Shown here in pieces: positions 21,108-30,730 of a stretch of DNA of 64,000 nucleotides (positions are counted from its first letter, which is position 1; each line of letters starts with the position of its first letter). The DNA is taken from assembly GCF_001267175.1 (NCBI RefSeq), contig NZ_CP012358.1, positions 1,404,501-1,468,500 on the forward strand. Direction: 5' to 3'. The notes under the pieces were generated by a model. It saw only the letters and a list, made by a program, of their open reading frames with translations. It did not search any database and had not been told where the DNA came from. The position numbers and the translations under genes are program-made. The DNA comes from Thiopseudomonas alkaliphila (GTDB lineage Bacteria > Pseudomonadota > Gammaproteobacteria > Pseudomonadales > Pseudomonadaceae).

Positions 21108-21592
21108 ATGTTTAGTTTGTTGCGTACTGTACTACTCAGCAGCCTTGTCCTTGCAGCCCTAGCGAACACTCATTTAAGTTACGCCGAAATCTATCACTAT
21201 CCCGATGTACAGGGACACACGGTATTTACCAATACGCCAGCAAAAGCATCAACAGCCAACCTACACTGACTGACAGCCACCTTTATCAACTGTACTTAGA
21301 TAGACAAAGCGTAGAGCAGCCACAAACCAGCGCGGCGTTTTATCTCAGCGAAGTTGACCGCGGCAGCCACAACTTAAAAGTTGCTGTGATTAATACTCAA
21401 GATAAGACTTTGCACACCTCAGCCACCAGTCGTTTTCACTTGCGACAAACCACTTTGCAAGACCGAAAGCGTATGCAACCCTGCACGCTTGAGGATTATG
21501 GAATACGCTTAGAGTGCCCACTGAGCGAAAAACCCAAACCCGAAGCCAAGCCGTTTTATAAGAAAACTCCCGGCACTGGGAAATTATTTTAA
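21108..21592 (+). pseudogene. Frameshifted, shortened second DUF4124 gene
   Basis: The ATG at 21108 starts a signal peptide (MFSLLRTVLLSSLVLAALAN) and a DUF4124 motif EIYHYPDVQGHTVFTNTPAK, but the frame ends at a TGA after TANLH. Another frame then carries SQPTLTDSHLYQLYLD and the Ig-like region DRGSHNLKVAVINT through a C-rich tail to 21592. Alignment to the neighbour at 20584 shows the linker is also shortened by deletion. So a tandem duplicate has been broken by a small indel near 21250. The tail after residue ~150 has no counterpart in the intact copy. Confidence 0.8.
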
Positions 21593-21630
21593 GCAAAAAA
21601 ATGGCCTTGTCGGTTACTACCCACAAGGCC
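21593..21630 (-). terminator. Rho-independent terminator after betBA
   Basis: An 8-bp GC-rich stem (21603-21610 with 21623-21630), loop of 12, and a run of seven T on the minus strand just beyond. It ends the betB-betA transcript. Confidence 0.75.
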
Positions 21631-21652
21631 AAGTAACGTACGCCAGCTCGAC

Positions 21653-23356
21653 TTAGTGTTCAGGCGCCGTAGTTACTTCACGCATGGGGGTACCCCGCAC
21701 TGCTGCTCCTTGTGCTTTGTAGTAGCTTGCGGTACTGGGCGCCAATGGCGTTCTTCCACGAATTTTGTCGGCAATTTTCTCTGCCATCATGATGGTCGTG
21801 GCATTGAGGTTACCAGTAATAATTAACGGCATCAGGGAAGCATCCACTACCCGTAGATTCTCTACGCCATGGACACGACCTTCACCATCAACTACAGCCA
21901 TTTCATCAGTTCCCATTTTACAGGTACCGCACGGATGATAAGCCGTTTCAGCCCGCTCACGGACAAAGGCATCTAACTCTGCATCGGTTTGCACCTGTTT
22001 ACCTGGACTGATCTCTCGGCCGCGGTATTCATCCAGCGCCGGCTGAGCAATAATTTCCCGGGTAATTCGAATAGCGTCACGAAACTCTTGCCAGTCTTGC
22101 TCGCTCGACATGTAATTAAACAGTAGGCTCGGATGAGCATGGGGATCGGTTGAGGTAATCTTAATCCGCCCACGACTTGGTGAGCGCATTGAGCCAACGT
22201 GGGCCTGAAAGCCATGCTCGTTTACGGCATTACTGCCATTGTAGTTAATCGCAACGGGCAAGAAATGGTACTGAATATTCGGCCAAGCAAACTCTGCGCT
22301 AGAGCGAATAAAACCACCGGCTTCAAACTGATTACTGGCGCCAATTCCGGTGCCATTAAATAACCACTCAGCCCCAATTTGCGGCTGGTTATACCATTTC
22401 AGCGCTGGGTATAAAGACACAGGTTTTTTACACTCATACTGCAGATACATTTCTAGGTGATCTTGCAAGTTTTGCCCAACGCCAGGTAACGCATGCACCA
22501 GCGGGATATTAAACTGCTTTAACAGTTCTGGATCGGCTACTCCCGAGCGCTGTAAAATTTGCGGCGAGGCAATCGCGCCCGAACAAATTAGCACTTCTTT
22601 ACGCGCTGTTACTTGCTCTGGCACGGTATTTTTACCTTTTAGGTACTGCACGCCAATGGCTTTTTTGCCAGAAAACAGAACTTTATCAGTCACTGCGTGG
22701 GTAATAATCGTCAGATTAGCGCGCTGTTTGGCAGTATCTAAATAACCACGCGCGGTACTGGCTCGACGCCCTTTAGGCGTCACCGTACGATCCATTGGCC
22801 CAAAGCCTTCTTGCTGATAACCATTAAGGTCATCGGTGCGCGGATAGCCAGCCTGTACCCCCGCTTCAATCATGGCGTGAAACAGCTCATTGTTGCCTGC
22901 TTTAGGGGTAGTCACACTGACTGGACCTGAATCACCGTGATAATCATTAGCACCAATATCACGGGTTTCAGCCTTACGGAAATACGGCAAACAGTCGGCG
23001 TAACTCCAGTCTTCTAAGCCTGGCAATTCCGCCCAGCCATCGAAATCCATGGCATTACCGCGGATATAACACATCCCATTAATTAGCGACGATCCTCCCA
23101 GCCCCTTACCACGCCCACACTCCATACGGCGATTATTCATATAAGGCTCAGGATCGGTTTGATAAGCCCAGTTATAAAGCCGACCCTGTAAGGGATAAGC
23201 TAAGGCTGCGGGCATTTGTGTACGAAAATCAAAACGATAGTCGGGACCGCCAGCCTCTAATAACAACACACTGACCTCAGGATCTTCGGTTAAGCGCGTA
23301 GCTAATACGTTACCGGCTGAGCCAGCTCCGACAATAATATAGTCAAATTCAGACAC
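21653..23356 (-). CDS. betA: Choline dehydrogenase
   Basis: A GMC-family flavoprotein that oxidises choline to betaine aldehyde (and further), the first step of glycine betaine synthesis, membrane associated. The N-terminal [19 protein letters not shown] is the FAD dinucleotide-binding fold; [20 protein letters not shown] and the C-terminal HPCGTCKMG and DASLMP blocks are typical. The ATG at 23371 is probably not the start: ATGAAGGAG itself supplies an AAGGAG ribosome site, 6-7 bases before a GTG at 23356, giving the family-standard N-terminus [10 protein letters not shown]. It follows betB in an operon. Confidence 0.95.
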   Translation of the reverse strand: MSEFDYIIVGAGSAGNVLATRLTEDPEVSVLLLEAGGPDYRFDFRTQMPAALAYPLQGRLYNWAYQTDPEPYMNNRRMECGRGKGLGGSSLINGMCYIRGNAMDFDGWAELPGLEDWSYADCLPYFRKAETRDIGANDYHGDSGPVSVTTPKAGNNELFHAMIEAGVQAGYPRTDDLNGYQQEGFGPMDRTVTPKGRRASTARGYLDTAKQRANLTIITHAVTDKVLFSGKKAIGVQYLKGKNTVPEQVTARKEVLICSGAIASPQILQRSGVADPELLKQFNIPLVHALPGVGQNLQDHLEMYLQYECKKPVSLYPALKWYNQPQIGAEWLFNGTGIGASNQFEAGGFIRSSAEFAWPNIQYHFLPVAINYNGSNAVNEHGFQAHVGSMRSPSRGRIKITSTDPHAHPSLLFNYMSSEQDWQEFRDAIRITREIIAQPALDEYRGREISPGKQVQTDAELDAFVRERAETAYHPCGTCKMGTDEMAVVDGEGRVHGVENLRVVDASLMPLIITGNLNATTIMMAEKIADKIRGRTPLAPSTASYYKAQGAAVRGTPMREVTTAPEH

Positions 23357-23412
23357 TAGGTTCTCCTTCATTCTTTAATTTGGTCGCGACGTTACTGCTC
23401 ATCGTGGCTACG

Positions 23413-24882
23413 TTAAAAAACTGAACTAAATCCCCCTAGCTCAACTTCAATTGATTTGGTTTGGGTATAGTTTTGCAAGGTGGCCACCCCATTCTCACGG
23501 CCAACCCCTGAGTGCTTATAGCCCCCCACCGGCATTTCTGCAGGTGATTCACCCCAAGTATTAATCCAGCAAATACCGGCTTGCATCTGATGAATAATGC
23601 GGTGTGCGGTGTTTAAGTCTGGAGTGACTACCCCAGCAGCCAATCCGTAAATTGAACTGTTGGCACGCTCGACTACTTCCGCTTCAGTGGCATAACTTAA
23701 AATGCTCATCACTGGGCCAAAAATTTCTTCTTGAACGATCTGCATGTGATCTTGGCAGTCAGTAAATACCGTGGGCATCACATAGGCGCCAGCGGCACAA
23801 GCGCCCTCGGTATAACGGCCACCACCGGCTAACACCCGCGCACCCTCGACCTTGCCCTGCTCGATATAGCGCAGCACATTGTCCATATGCGGGAAGCTGA
23901 CCATCGGACCAAAATTGGTTTGCGGATCTAACGGATCACCTACTTTAATCCGTGCTACTCGAGTTAAGATCTCTTGCTCAAAGCGCTCTTTTAACGCCTC
24001 TGGAACAAAGACCCGCGTGCCATTGGTACAAACCTGACCGGAGCTATAAAAGTTAGCCATCATGGCAATATCTGCTGCCCGTGCTAAATCAGCATCCGGA
24101 CAAATAATTAAGGCTGATTTACCGCCTAACTCCATGGTCACTTCTTTTAAGCTTGAAGCTGAGGCGTTGGCCATGACTTTTTTACCGGTAGGCACACCGC
24201 CAGTAAACGAAATTTTAGCAATACGTGGGTGCTCAGATAGCCATTGACCCACTTCACCTTTACCCGATACCACGTTAAATACACCATTCGGTAAACCCGC
24301 TTCGGTGTAAATTTCTGCCAGTTTGAGCACACTTAAGGGAGTCATTTCGCTGGCTTTGAAAATCATCGCATTGCCTGCGGCTAGCGCTGGCGCAGATTTC
24401 CACAGGGCAATTTGAATTGGATAGTTCCAGGCGCCAATACCAGCCACTACACCCAAGGGTTCACGACGTGTATACACAAAGGCCGTGTCACGCAGGGGAA
24501 TTTGCTGCCCCTCTAAACCAGGAATAAGTCCTGCGTAATATTCCAGCACATCCGCACCCGTTACGATATCAACGCTTTCGGTTTCGCTATAGGCCTTACC
24601 TGTATCTAAAGTTTCTAAATGCGCTAATTCCGCATTACGCTCACGCAATAAATCAACGGCTTTACGCAACACACGCGAGCGCTCCATGGCGGTATAACTG
24701 GCCCAAATTTTCTGACCACGTTCTGCCGCTACCACTGCACGCTCAATATCTTGTTGCGTGGCAATTTGCACCTCAGCTAATACTTCACCGGTGGCGGGGT
24801 TAATGCTCGAAAAACACGCATCACCACTGGCATCCACATAGCACCCATCAATATATAACTTACAAGGTTCTTTATATAGCAT
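23413..24882 (-). CDS. betB: Betaine aldehyde dehydrogenase
   Basis: NAD(P)-dependent oxidation of betaine aldehyde to the osmoprotectant glycine betaine. The 489-residue ALDH has [11 protein letters not shown] (coenzyme), [16 protein letters not shown] with the general-base Glu, and the catalytic Cys in [13 protein letters not shown] near residue 285. It is the first gene of a betBA operon divergent from betT. The usual upstream repressor gene betI is absent, so control must come from elsewhere. Confidence 0.96.
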   Translation of the reverse strand: MLYKEPCKLYIDGCYVDASGDACFSSINPATGEVLAEVQIATQQDIERAVVAAERGQKIWASYTAMERSRVLRKAVDLLRERNAELAHLETLDTGKAYSETESVDIVTGADVLEYYAGLIPGLEGQQIPLRDTAFVYTRREPLGVVAGIGAWNYPIQIALWKSAPALAAGNAMIFKASEMTPLSVLKLAEIYTEAGLPNGVFNVVSGKGEVGQWLSEHPRIAKISFTGGVPTGKKVMANASASSLKEVTMELGGKSALIICPDADLARAADIAMMANFYSSGQVCTNGTRVFVPEALKERFEQEILTRVARIKVGDPLDPQTNFGPMVSFPHMDNVLRYIEQGKVEGARVLAGGGRYTEGACAAGAYVMPTVFTDCQDHMQIVQEEIFGPVMSILSYATEAEVVERANSSIYGLAAGVVTPDLNTAHRIIHQMQAGICWINTWGESPAEMPVGGYKHSGVGRENGVATLQNYTQTKSIEVELGGFSSVF

Positions 24883-25325
24883 GTGTTACTCCACATTCTA
24901 AACTGCTATTAAGGAAGCCCATTTAATTCAGTTGATTGCACTGATCACAGCGCTAACTAGCACGCCTAATCAAAAACCAAAAAACAGATATAAGCACTTG
25001 ATTTACAAGAATTAAATTTACGAAAATCAATATAAAGGTGACTTTACAGTCATTGCTAAACAGCTTCTTTATGCTTGGCTTCACTCATTATTCATTTATA
25101 AAAATACCCTTTTAGCCTAACATTACCTTTAATAAAAATTCAAAAAAAATTGATTATTTTTTTCTCAGCTGATAGGGTTTATCGCTTTTTTAAATATTAA
25201 AAAACACTATAAGAAATTAATATCTCTTATTATTTAATGGGATTATTTATCCACAGCGGTGATTAATAGCACGCGTTAATTGGCCCTGTAAAAAGCAACT
25301 TTATTCTATCCTTAAGAGGTTTATT
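24883..25325. promoter_or_regulatory. AT-rich divergent regulatory region between betB and betT
   Basis: 443 bp without a gene. It must hold the divergent promoters for betBA and betT. It is strikingly AT-rich, especially 25090-25250, with many A and T tracts, which fits a bendable or H-NS/MvaT-like-bound regulatory region. I could not identify a specific operator. Confidence 0.5.
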
Positions 25326-27368
25326 ATGAGCGTACGTGGCGAGAGTTTAACGCCTCCACGCGATCAGCTAAATCATGTGGTGTTCTTCATTTCCGCAGGC
25401 CTGATTTTGCTGTTCTCCATTCTCACTATCTTGTTCAATGAACAAGCCAACGCCGTCATTGGCAGTGCCCTCAACTGGGTCTCCAGTACCTTTGGCTGGT
25501 ACTACCTGCTGGCTGCCACGCTCTACATCGTGTTCGTGATTTTGATCGCCTGCTCCCGCTATGGCGATATCAAGCTTGGCCCTAAACACTCAAAGCCGGA
25601 GTTTAGTTTGCTTAGCTGGTCGGCCATGTTATTTGCCGCTGGGATTGGGATTGACTTGATGTTTTTCTCGGTCGCTGAGCCGGTCACTCAATACATGCTG
25701 CCACCAGAGGGCGCAGGTCAAACCACGGAAGCCGCACGCCAAGCAGTGGTCTGGACCTTGTTTCACTATGGTCTCACCGGTTGGTCTATGTACGCCTTAA
25801 TCGGGGTGGCCTTGGGCTACTTTAGCTATCGCTATAACCTGCCACTGACTATTCGCTCTGCGCTTTACCCCATCTTTGGTAATCGTATTAATGGTCCCAT
25901 CGGTCATACCGTAGATATTGCGGCAGTACTGGGCACTATTTTTGGGATTGCCACGACACTGGGAATTGGTGTCGTGCAGTTAAATTATGGTTTAACTGTG
26001 CTGTTTGGCGTGCCAGAAGGATTAGCGGTGCAAATTGGACTGATTTTACTTTCAGTAATTATTGCTACCATTTCCGTCACCTCTGGTGTCAATAAAGGCA
26101 TTAAAGTACTCTCAGAGCTTAACGTCTATCTGGCAATGGGGCTGATTCTATTTATTTTATTGGCCGGCAATACCGAGTTTCTACTTAACGCTTTAGTGCT
26201 GAACATTGGCGACTACATTAATCGTTTCACCGGCATGACCCTTAACAGCTTCGCCTTTGACCGCCCCGACGAGTGGATGAATAGTTGGACGCTCTTTTTC
26301 TGGGCATGGTGGGTTGCATGGTCACCTTTTGTCGGTTTATTTTTAGCCCGTATCTCACGTGGTCGAACCATTCGCCAGTTTGTGGTTGGCACGCTGATTA
26401 TTCCGTTTATCTTCACCCTGATCTGGTTGTCGATTTTTGGCAATAGCGTGCTCAATGAAATCATTGGTAATGGCAACCTCGCCTTAGCCGAAGAAGTCAT
26501 TAACTATCCGGCGCGGGGTTTCTACCGATTACTTGAGCAATACCCAGGCTTTATGTTTACCGCTTCAATCGCCACCATTACGGGGCTATTGTTTTACGTT
26601 ACTTCAGCAGACTCAGGCTCGTTAGTGCTAGGTAACTTCACCTATAAACTGCAAGACATTAATAGCGATGCACCTAACTGGATTCGAATCTTCTGGTCGG
26701 TCGCCATTGGCCTACTAACCTTAGCGATGTTAATGGCTAATGGTGTTAGCGCCTTACAAAGCACTACCGTGATTATGGGGCTGCCCTTTAGCTTTGTTAT
26801 TTTCTTTGTCATGGCGGGGCTCTTTAAATCTCTGCGGCTAGAGGATTTTCGTCACTCCAGTAATACCCTTAGTGCGGCACCGGTGGCTGGTAATGCTGAT
26901 GCACTGAACTGGAAACAACGAATCCGCCGTGTGACTCACTACCCTGGGGTCAAGTACACCTTAAATATGTTGGAAACCGTGTGTAAACCGGCCATGCGTG
27001 AAGTGGCTACCGAGCTTGAACAGCGGGGTGCTAAGGTCCATATCGAAACGCTCCCTTTAGAAGATGAGCCTACGCTATACCATCTTGCCTTAAGCATTGA
27101 CTTACAAGATGAGCAGCACTTTATTTATCAAATCTGGCCCGAGCGCTATAGTTCGCCGTCCTTTAGTTACCGGGCCAAGCGCGGCAAAGATCATTACTAC
27201 CGCCTAGAAACTCACTTACTTGAGGGGAGCCAAGGCAATGATTTGATGGGCTATAAGAAAGAACAGGTGATTAACGATATCCTAGACCGCTACGAGCGCC
27301 ACCTGACCTTCTTGCATTTAAATCGTGAAGCGCCGGGTAATACCCTTAGCTTTCCAACCCCGGAATAA
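25326..27368 (+). CDS. betT: High-affinity choline transporter, BCCT family
   Basis: A 680-residue BCCT-family transporter importing choline for the divergent betBA enzymes. About 12 membrane helices cover residues 15-510. The family signature is seen as WTLFFWAWWVAWSPFVGLFLARISRGR near residues 320-345, and GIGIDLMFFSVAEP near 110 contributes to the substrate region. The hydrophilic C-terminal part, ~150 residues, matches the long osmosensing tail of BetT rather than the short tail of carnitine or betaine carriers. AGAGG precedes the ATG. Confidence 0.93.
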   Translation: MSVRGESLTPPRDQLNHVVFFISAGLILLFSILTILFNEQANAVIGSALNWVSSTFGWYYLLAATLYIVFVILIACSRYGDIKLGPKHSKPEFSLLSWSAMLFAAGIGIDLMFFSVAEPVTQYMLPPEGAGQTTEAARQAVVWTLFHYGLTGWSMYALIGVALGYFSYRYNLPLTIRSALYPIFGNRINGPIGHTVDIAAVLGTIFGIATTLGIGVVQLNYGLTVLFGVPEGLAVQIGLILLSVIIATISVTSGVNKGIKVLSELNVYLAMGLILFILLAGNTEFLLNALVLNIGDYINRFTGMTLNSFAFDRPDEWMNSWTLFFWAWWVAWSPFVGLFLARISRGRTIRQFVVGTLIIPFIFTLIWLSIFGNSVLNEIIGNGNLALAEEVINYPARGFYRLLEQYPGFMFTASIATITGLLFYVTSADSGSLVLGNFTYKLQDINSDAPNWIRIFWSVAIGLLTLAMLMANGVSALQSTTVIMGLPFSFVIFFVMAGLFKSLRLEDFRHSSNTLSAAPVAGNADALNWKQRIRRVTHYPGVKYTLNMLETVCKPAMREVATELEQRGAKVHIETLPLEDEPTLYHLALSIDLQDEQHFIYQIWPERYSSPSFSYRAKRGKDHYYRLETHLLEGSQGNDLMGYKKEQVINDILDRYERHLTFLHLNREAPGNTLSFPTPE

Positions 27369-27379
27369 CTCCGGCCCCC

Positions 27380-27412
27380 AAAAAAGGGATAAGCGCGACT
27401 TATCCCTTTTTT
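27380..27412. terminator. Bidirectional terminator between betT and phoU
   Basis: A 14-bp stem (27380-27393 with 27399-27412) with six A on one side and six or seven T on the other, loop of 5, between the convergent genes. Confidence 0.9.
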
Positions 27413-27437
27413 TGCGGCTGAACAATGCACTCATGTT

Positions 27438-28109
27438 TTAGAGTTTGTCGCCTTCCACCAAGTAGATCACTAAACGGGCAATGTTACGTGCGTGATCACC
27501 AATCCGTTCTAGCGAGCGCAGCGCCCAAATCACGTTTAACACCCGCGAAATTGAGCGTGGATCTTCCATCATGTAAGTAATCAGCTCACGCAGCGCGGTT
27601 TTGTATTCACGGTCTACGGTTTTATCATAAGCCACTACTTCCCGAGCTTGGGCACTATCAAAACGAGCAAAAGCATCTAAGGCTTCTTGCACCATTTTGC
27701 GCACCTGATCACCAATATGCCGCACTTCCACGTAGCCCTTGGGTGACTCGCCCTCTTCGGTCAGTTGAATCGCGCGCTTAGCAATTTTGCTGGCCTCATC
27801 ACCAATCCGCTCTAGATCAATCACCGCTTTTGAAATACTGATAATTAAGCGCAAATCTGATGCCGCTGGCTGGCGGCGCGCCAAAATACGCACACACTCT
27901 TCATCGATGGTGGTTTCCATGCGGTTGGTATGTTTATCCGCCTCACGCACCAATTGAGCTAATGCCGTATCCGCTTCAATCAGCGCCGTGACCGCTTCGT
28001 TAACTTGCTTTTCCACCAGCCCGCCCATGCCTAAAAAGCGGCTGCGCAGCTCATCCATTTCCGCGGTAAATTGCTGGGAAATATGCTGACCTAAGGTTTC
28101 TTTTTGCAT
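27438..28109 (-). CDS. phoU: Phosphate-specific transport system regulator PhoU
   Basis: A helical-bundle protein that links the Pst transporter to the PhoR/PhoB sensor pair and limits phosphate uptake. 223 residues, two three-helix repeats. The metal-binding repeat motifs occur as DEASKIAKRAIQ near 95 and GDHARNIARLVIYL near 205. The start at 28109 lies 6 bases after GGAG. Last gene of pstC-pstA-pstB-phoU. Confidence 0.95.
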   Translation of the reverse strand: MQKETLGQHISQQFTAEMDELRSRFLGMGGLVEKQVNEAVTALIEADTALAQLVREADKHTNRMETTIDEECVRILARRQPAASDLRLIISISKAVIDLERIGDEASKIAKRAIQLTEEGESPKGYVEVRHIGDQVRKMVQEALDAFARFDSAQAREVVAYDKTVDREYKTALRELITYMMEDPRSISRVLNVIWALRSLERIGDHARNIARLVIYLVEGDKL

Positions 28110-28156
28110 CATATGCTCCAAATTTATTCTTGGTTAAAACAATTGATCAGCCGCTA

Positions 28157-28993
28157 CTAGCCATAGCGTCCAGTAATATAGTCTTCGGTTTGTTTTTGCG
28201 CCGGATTGGTAAACAGTGTGTCGGTATCGCCATACTCAATCAATTTACCCATATACATAAAGGCGGTGTAATCCGACACCCGCGCCGCCTGCTGCATATT
28301 GTGGGTCACCATGACGATGGTAAAGCTATCTTTGAGCTCATAAATCAGCTCTTCTACTTTTAAGGTGGAAATCGGGTCAAGGGCTGAGCACGGCTCATCT
28401 AACAACAAGATTTCGGGGCGTACTGCTACGGTGCGGGCAATAATTAAACGCTGCTGCTGACCACCGGATAAGCCTAAGGCTGAATCATGTAAACGATCTT
28501 TTACCTCATCCCAGAGAGCAGCGCTTTTCAGTGCCCACTCGACGGTTTCATCCAGCACCCGCTTTTTATTAATCCCTTGAATCCGCAAGCCATACACCAC
28601 GTTCTCATAGATACTTTTAGGAAACGGATTGGGCTTTTGGAACACCATTCCCACCCGACGACGCAGCTCAGCAACGTCTTCCCCCTTAGCGTAAATATTT
28701 TTTCCATCTAATAAGATCTCACCTTCTACTCGGCAGCCATCAACAAGATCATTCATCCGATTAAAGGTACGCAATAAGGTTGATTTACCGCAGCCACTGG
28801 GGCCAATAAACGCGGTGACGCGATTTTTGGGAATGTTCATCTGTACATTGTGCAGCGCTTGTTTTTCGCCGTAGTACAAATTTAAGCCTGGGACCTCAAG
28901 CGCCACTGCTTCATCGGCTAAATTTAAGGCTTGACGGGCACGACCAAGGGCTTCTAGATCTATGCCTAAGGCGTGGTTTGTTTCAGTGTGCAT
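28157..28993 (-). CDS. pstB: Phosphate ABC transporter ATP-binding protein PstB
   Basis: Cytoplasmic ATPase of the high-affinity phosphate importer. Walker [18 protein letters not shown] near residue 50, signature [11 protein letters not shown], Walker [13 protein letters not shown], and H-loop VMVTHNM are intact. The start at 28993 follows GGAG at 7 bases; an ATG eight codons upstream lacks a good ribosome site. Sits between pstA and phoU. Confidence 0.97.
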   Translation of the reverse strand: MHTETNHALGIDLEALGRARQALNLADEAVALEVPGLNLYYGEKQALHNVQMNIPKNRVTAFIGPSGCGKSTLLRTFNRMNDLVDGCRVEGEILLDGKNIYAKGEDVAELRRRVGMVFQKPNPFPKSIYENVVYGLRIQGINKKRVLDETVEWALKSAALWDEVKDRLHDSALGLSGGQQQRLIIARTVAVRPEILLLDEPCSALDPISTLKVEELIYELKDSFTIVMVTHNMQQAARVSDYTAFMYMGKLIEYGDTDTLFTNPAQKQTEDYITGRYG

Positions 28994-29048
28994 ACTTGAC
29001 TCCAATTTCTTAAACATGGCTGGCTAATAGGATGGCTCAAGCCTTCAC

Positions 29049-30719
29049 TTAGTTATCCAACGCCTTATATTTTTCGCGTAAGTGGTTACGAATCCACACC
29101 GCACTAAAGTTTAAACTGATAATGACCAGCACCAGCAGTAAGGCCGTGGCATACACCAGCGGACGCGCTGCCTCAACGTTCGGGCTTTGGAAACCTACGT
29201 CATAAATATGAAAGCCGAGGTGCATAATCTTCTGATCTAGATGCAAGTACGGGTAGTTGCCATTCAACGGCAGCGCTGGTGCTAACTTCACCACACCCAC
29301 CAGCATCAAGGGCGCGACCTCACCGGCAGCGCGGGCTACAGCTAAAATTAAGCCGGTCATCATCGCTGGGCTTGCCATTGGCAACACTACCTTCCATAAG
29401 GTTTCTGCCTTAGTGGCTCCCAGTGCTAACGAGCCTTCACGCAGTGAGCGGGGAATCCGCGTCAACCCCTCTTCGGTCGCGACAATCACTACTGGCAAAG
29501 TTAAGATGGCGAGGGTTAATGAGGCCCAGAGCAAGCCTGGCGTGCCGAAAGTCGGCGCTGGCGCCGCCTCTGGGAAAAATAACCGATCCAGTGAACCACC
29601 TAACACATAGACAAAAAAGCCTAAACCAAATACGCCATACACAATCGATGGCACACCCGCTAAGTTATTCACCGCAATTCGAATGACGCGAGTTAACGCT
29701 CCTTGCTTGGCGTACTCGCGCAGATAAACCGCGGCAATCACGCCAAGCGGCGTTACCATAATCGCCATAATTAAGGTCATCAGCACCGTACCAAAAATCG
29801 CTGGGAAGATTCCGCCCTCGGTATTGGCCTCACGCGGCTCATCGCTCACAAATTCCCATAACTTGGCAAAGTAAAAGCCAAGTTTATCCAGCAAGCTCAT
29901 GGCATTGGGCTGATAAGCACGCACCACCTTGGCTAGATTAATTTCCATTTCACGGCCATCAGCAGTCACTGCGACGAGGCTGTACTGACTTAAGGCTTGA
30001 TTGACCTCGGCCAATTGCTGCTCTAACTCAGCATAACGGGCATTGAGCTCAGCGCGCTCGGTCTCAATATCCGCTTGCGCCGTTGCGTTTAAGCGATCAT
30101 TTAACTCTAATTTACGCGTCTTTAAGCGCAGGCGTTCTAACCCATGGTTGATTCGTCCAATTTCGCCTTTTTGAATCGCCATTAGCGTTTGATATAACTC
30201 ACTACTGCGCTCAATCTGCTGCTGTAACTGGCTCCAAGCCGCATCACCGGTGGCAATTTCCTGACCATTTTCTTTTAACTGGGTGAGGTAACCATAAAAG
30301 TTACCCCATTCACGGCGCTCAACCACCATCAGGTTTTTAGGTTGCTCTTGTTGCTCCAACCATTCACCTACTACCCAGCTAAAGTCCGCCCCGTACAGAT
30401 CACGGTTACCCACTTTTAACAACTCGCGGGTCATAAACTCGCCACCTTCAACGTCAACCGGCAACCCAGAGCTGACTAAACGTGCACGCGGTACTTCTTC
30501 AATCTGTACCGGCTCACCAGCCACAATCTTTGCTGGCTGCCCTGGAATCACGTACTGCGCCTGAATCACGTTTGAAGGCCAAAAGTGAGCTAAACCTTTG
30601 CTGGCAATCACGCTTAATAGACCCAAGGTCATAATCACAGCAATAGCTACAGCGCCAGCATTTAACCAAATCCAAGGGGCACCGCTTTTAAACCAACTAC
30701 TAAAATTTTGCTTTTTCAC
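29049..30719 (-). CDS. pstA: Phosphate ABC transporter permease PstA (long pseudomonad form)
   Basis: One of two membrane channels of the importer. At 556 residues it is far longer than E. coli PstA (~296) but normal for Pseudomonas: one N-terminal helix (about 15-37), a ~230-residue periplasmic/coiled-coil insert (LKLNDRLNATAQADIETERA, rich in Glu/Gln), then the permease domain from about residue 300 with the EGLTRIPRSLREGSLALGAT coupling motif. The start codon is GTG after AAGGG. The stop of pstC lies 11 bp upstream, so the genes are co-transcribed. Confidence 0.95.
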   Translation of the reverse strand: MKKQNFSSWFKSGAPWIWLNAGAVAIAVIMTLGLLSVIASKGLAHFWPSNVIQAQYVIPGQPAKIVAGEPVQIEEVPRARLVSSGLPVDVEGGEFMTRELLKVGNRDLYGADFSWVVGEWLEQQEQPKNLMVVERREWGNFYGYLTQLKENGQEIATGDAAWSQLQQQIERSSELYQTLMAIQKGEIGRINHGLERLRLKTRKLELNDRLNATAQADIETERAELNARYAELEQQLAEVNQALSQYSLVAVTADGREMEINLAKVVRAYQPNAMSLLDKLGFYFAKLWEFVSDEPREANTEGGIFPAIFGTVLMTLIMAIMVTPLGVIAAVYLREYAKQGALTRVIRIAVNNLAGVPSIVYGVFGLGFFVYVLGGSLDRLFFPEAAPAPTFGTPGLLWASLTLAILTLPVVIVATEEGLTRIPRSLREGSLALGATKAETLWKVVLPMASPAMMTGLILAVARAAGEVAPLMLVGVVKLAPALPLNGNYPYLHLDQKIMHLGFHIYDVGFQSPNVEAARPLVYATALLLVLVIISLNFSAVWIRNHLREKYKALDN

Positions 30720-30730
30720 GTTCTTAACCC

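Noticed and set aside
24883..25325. BetI operator or relic of betI
   Set aside because: AT-rich with many A/T tracts, but no convincing palindrome and no TetR-like text in any frame.
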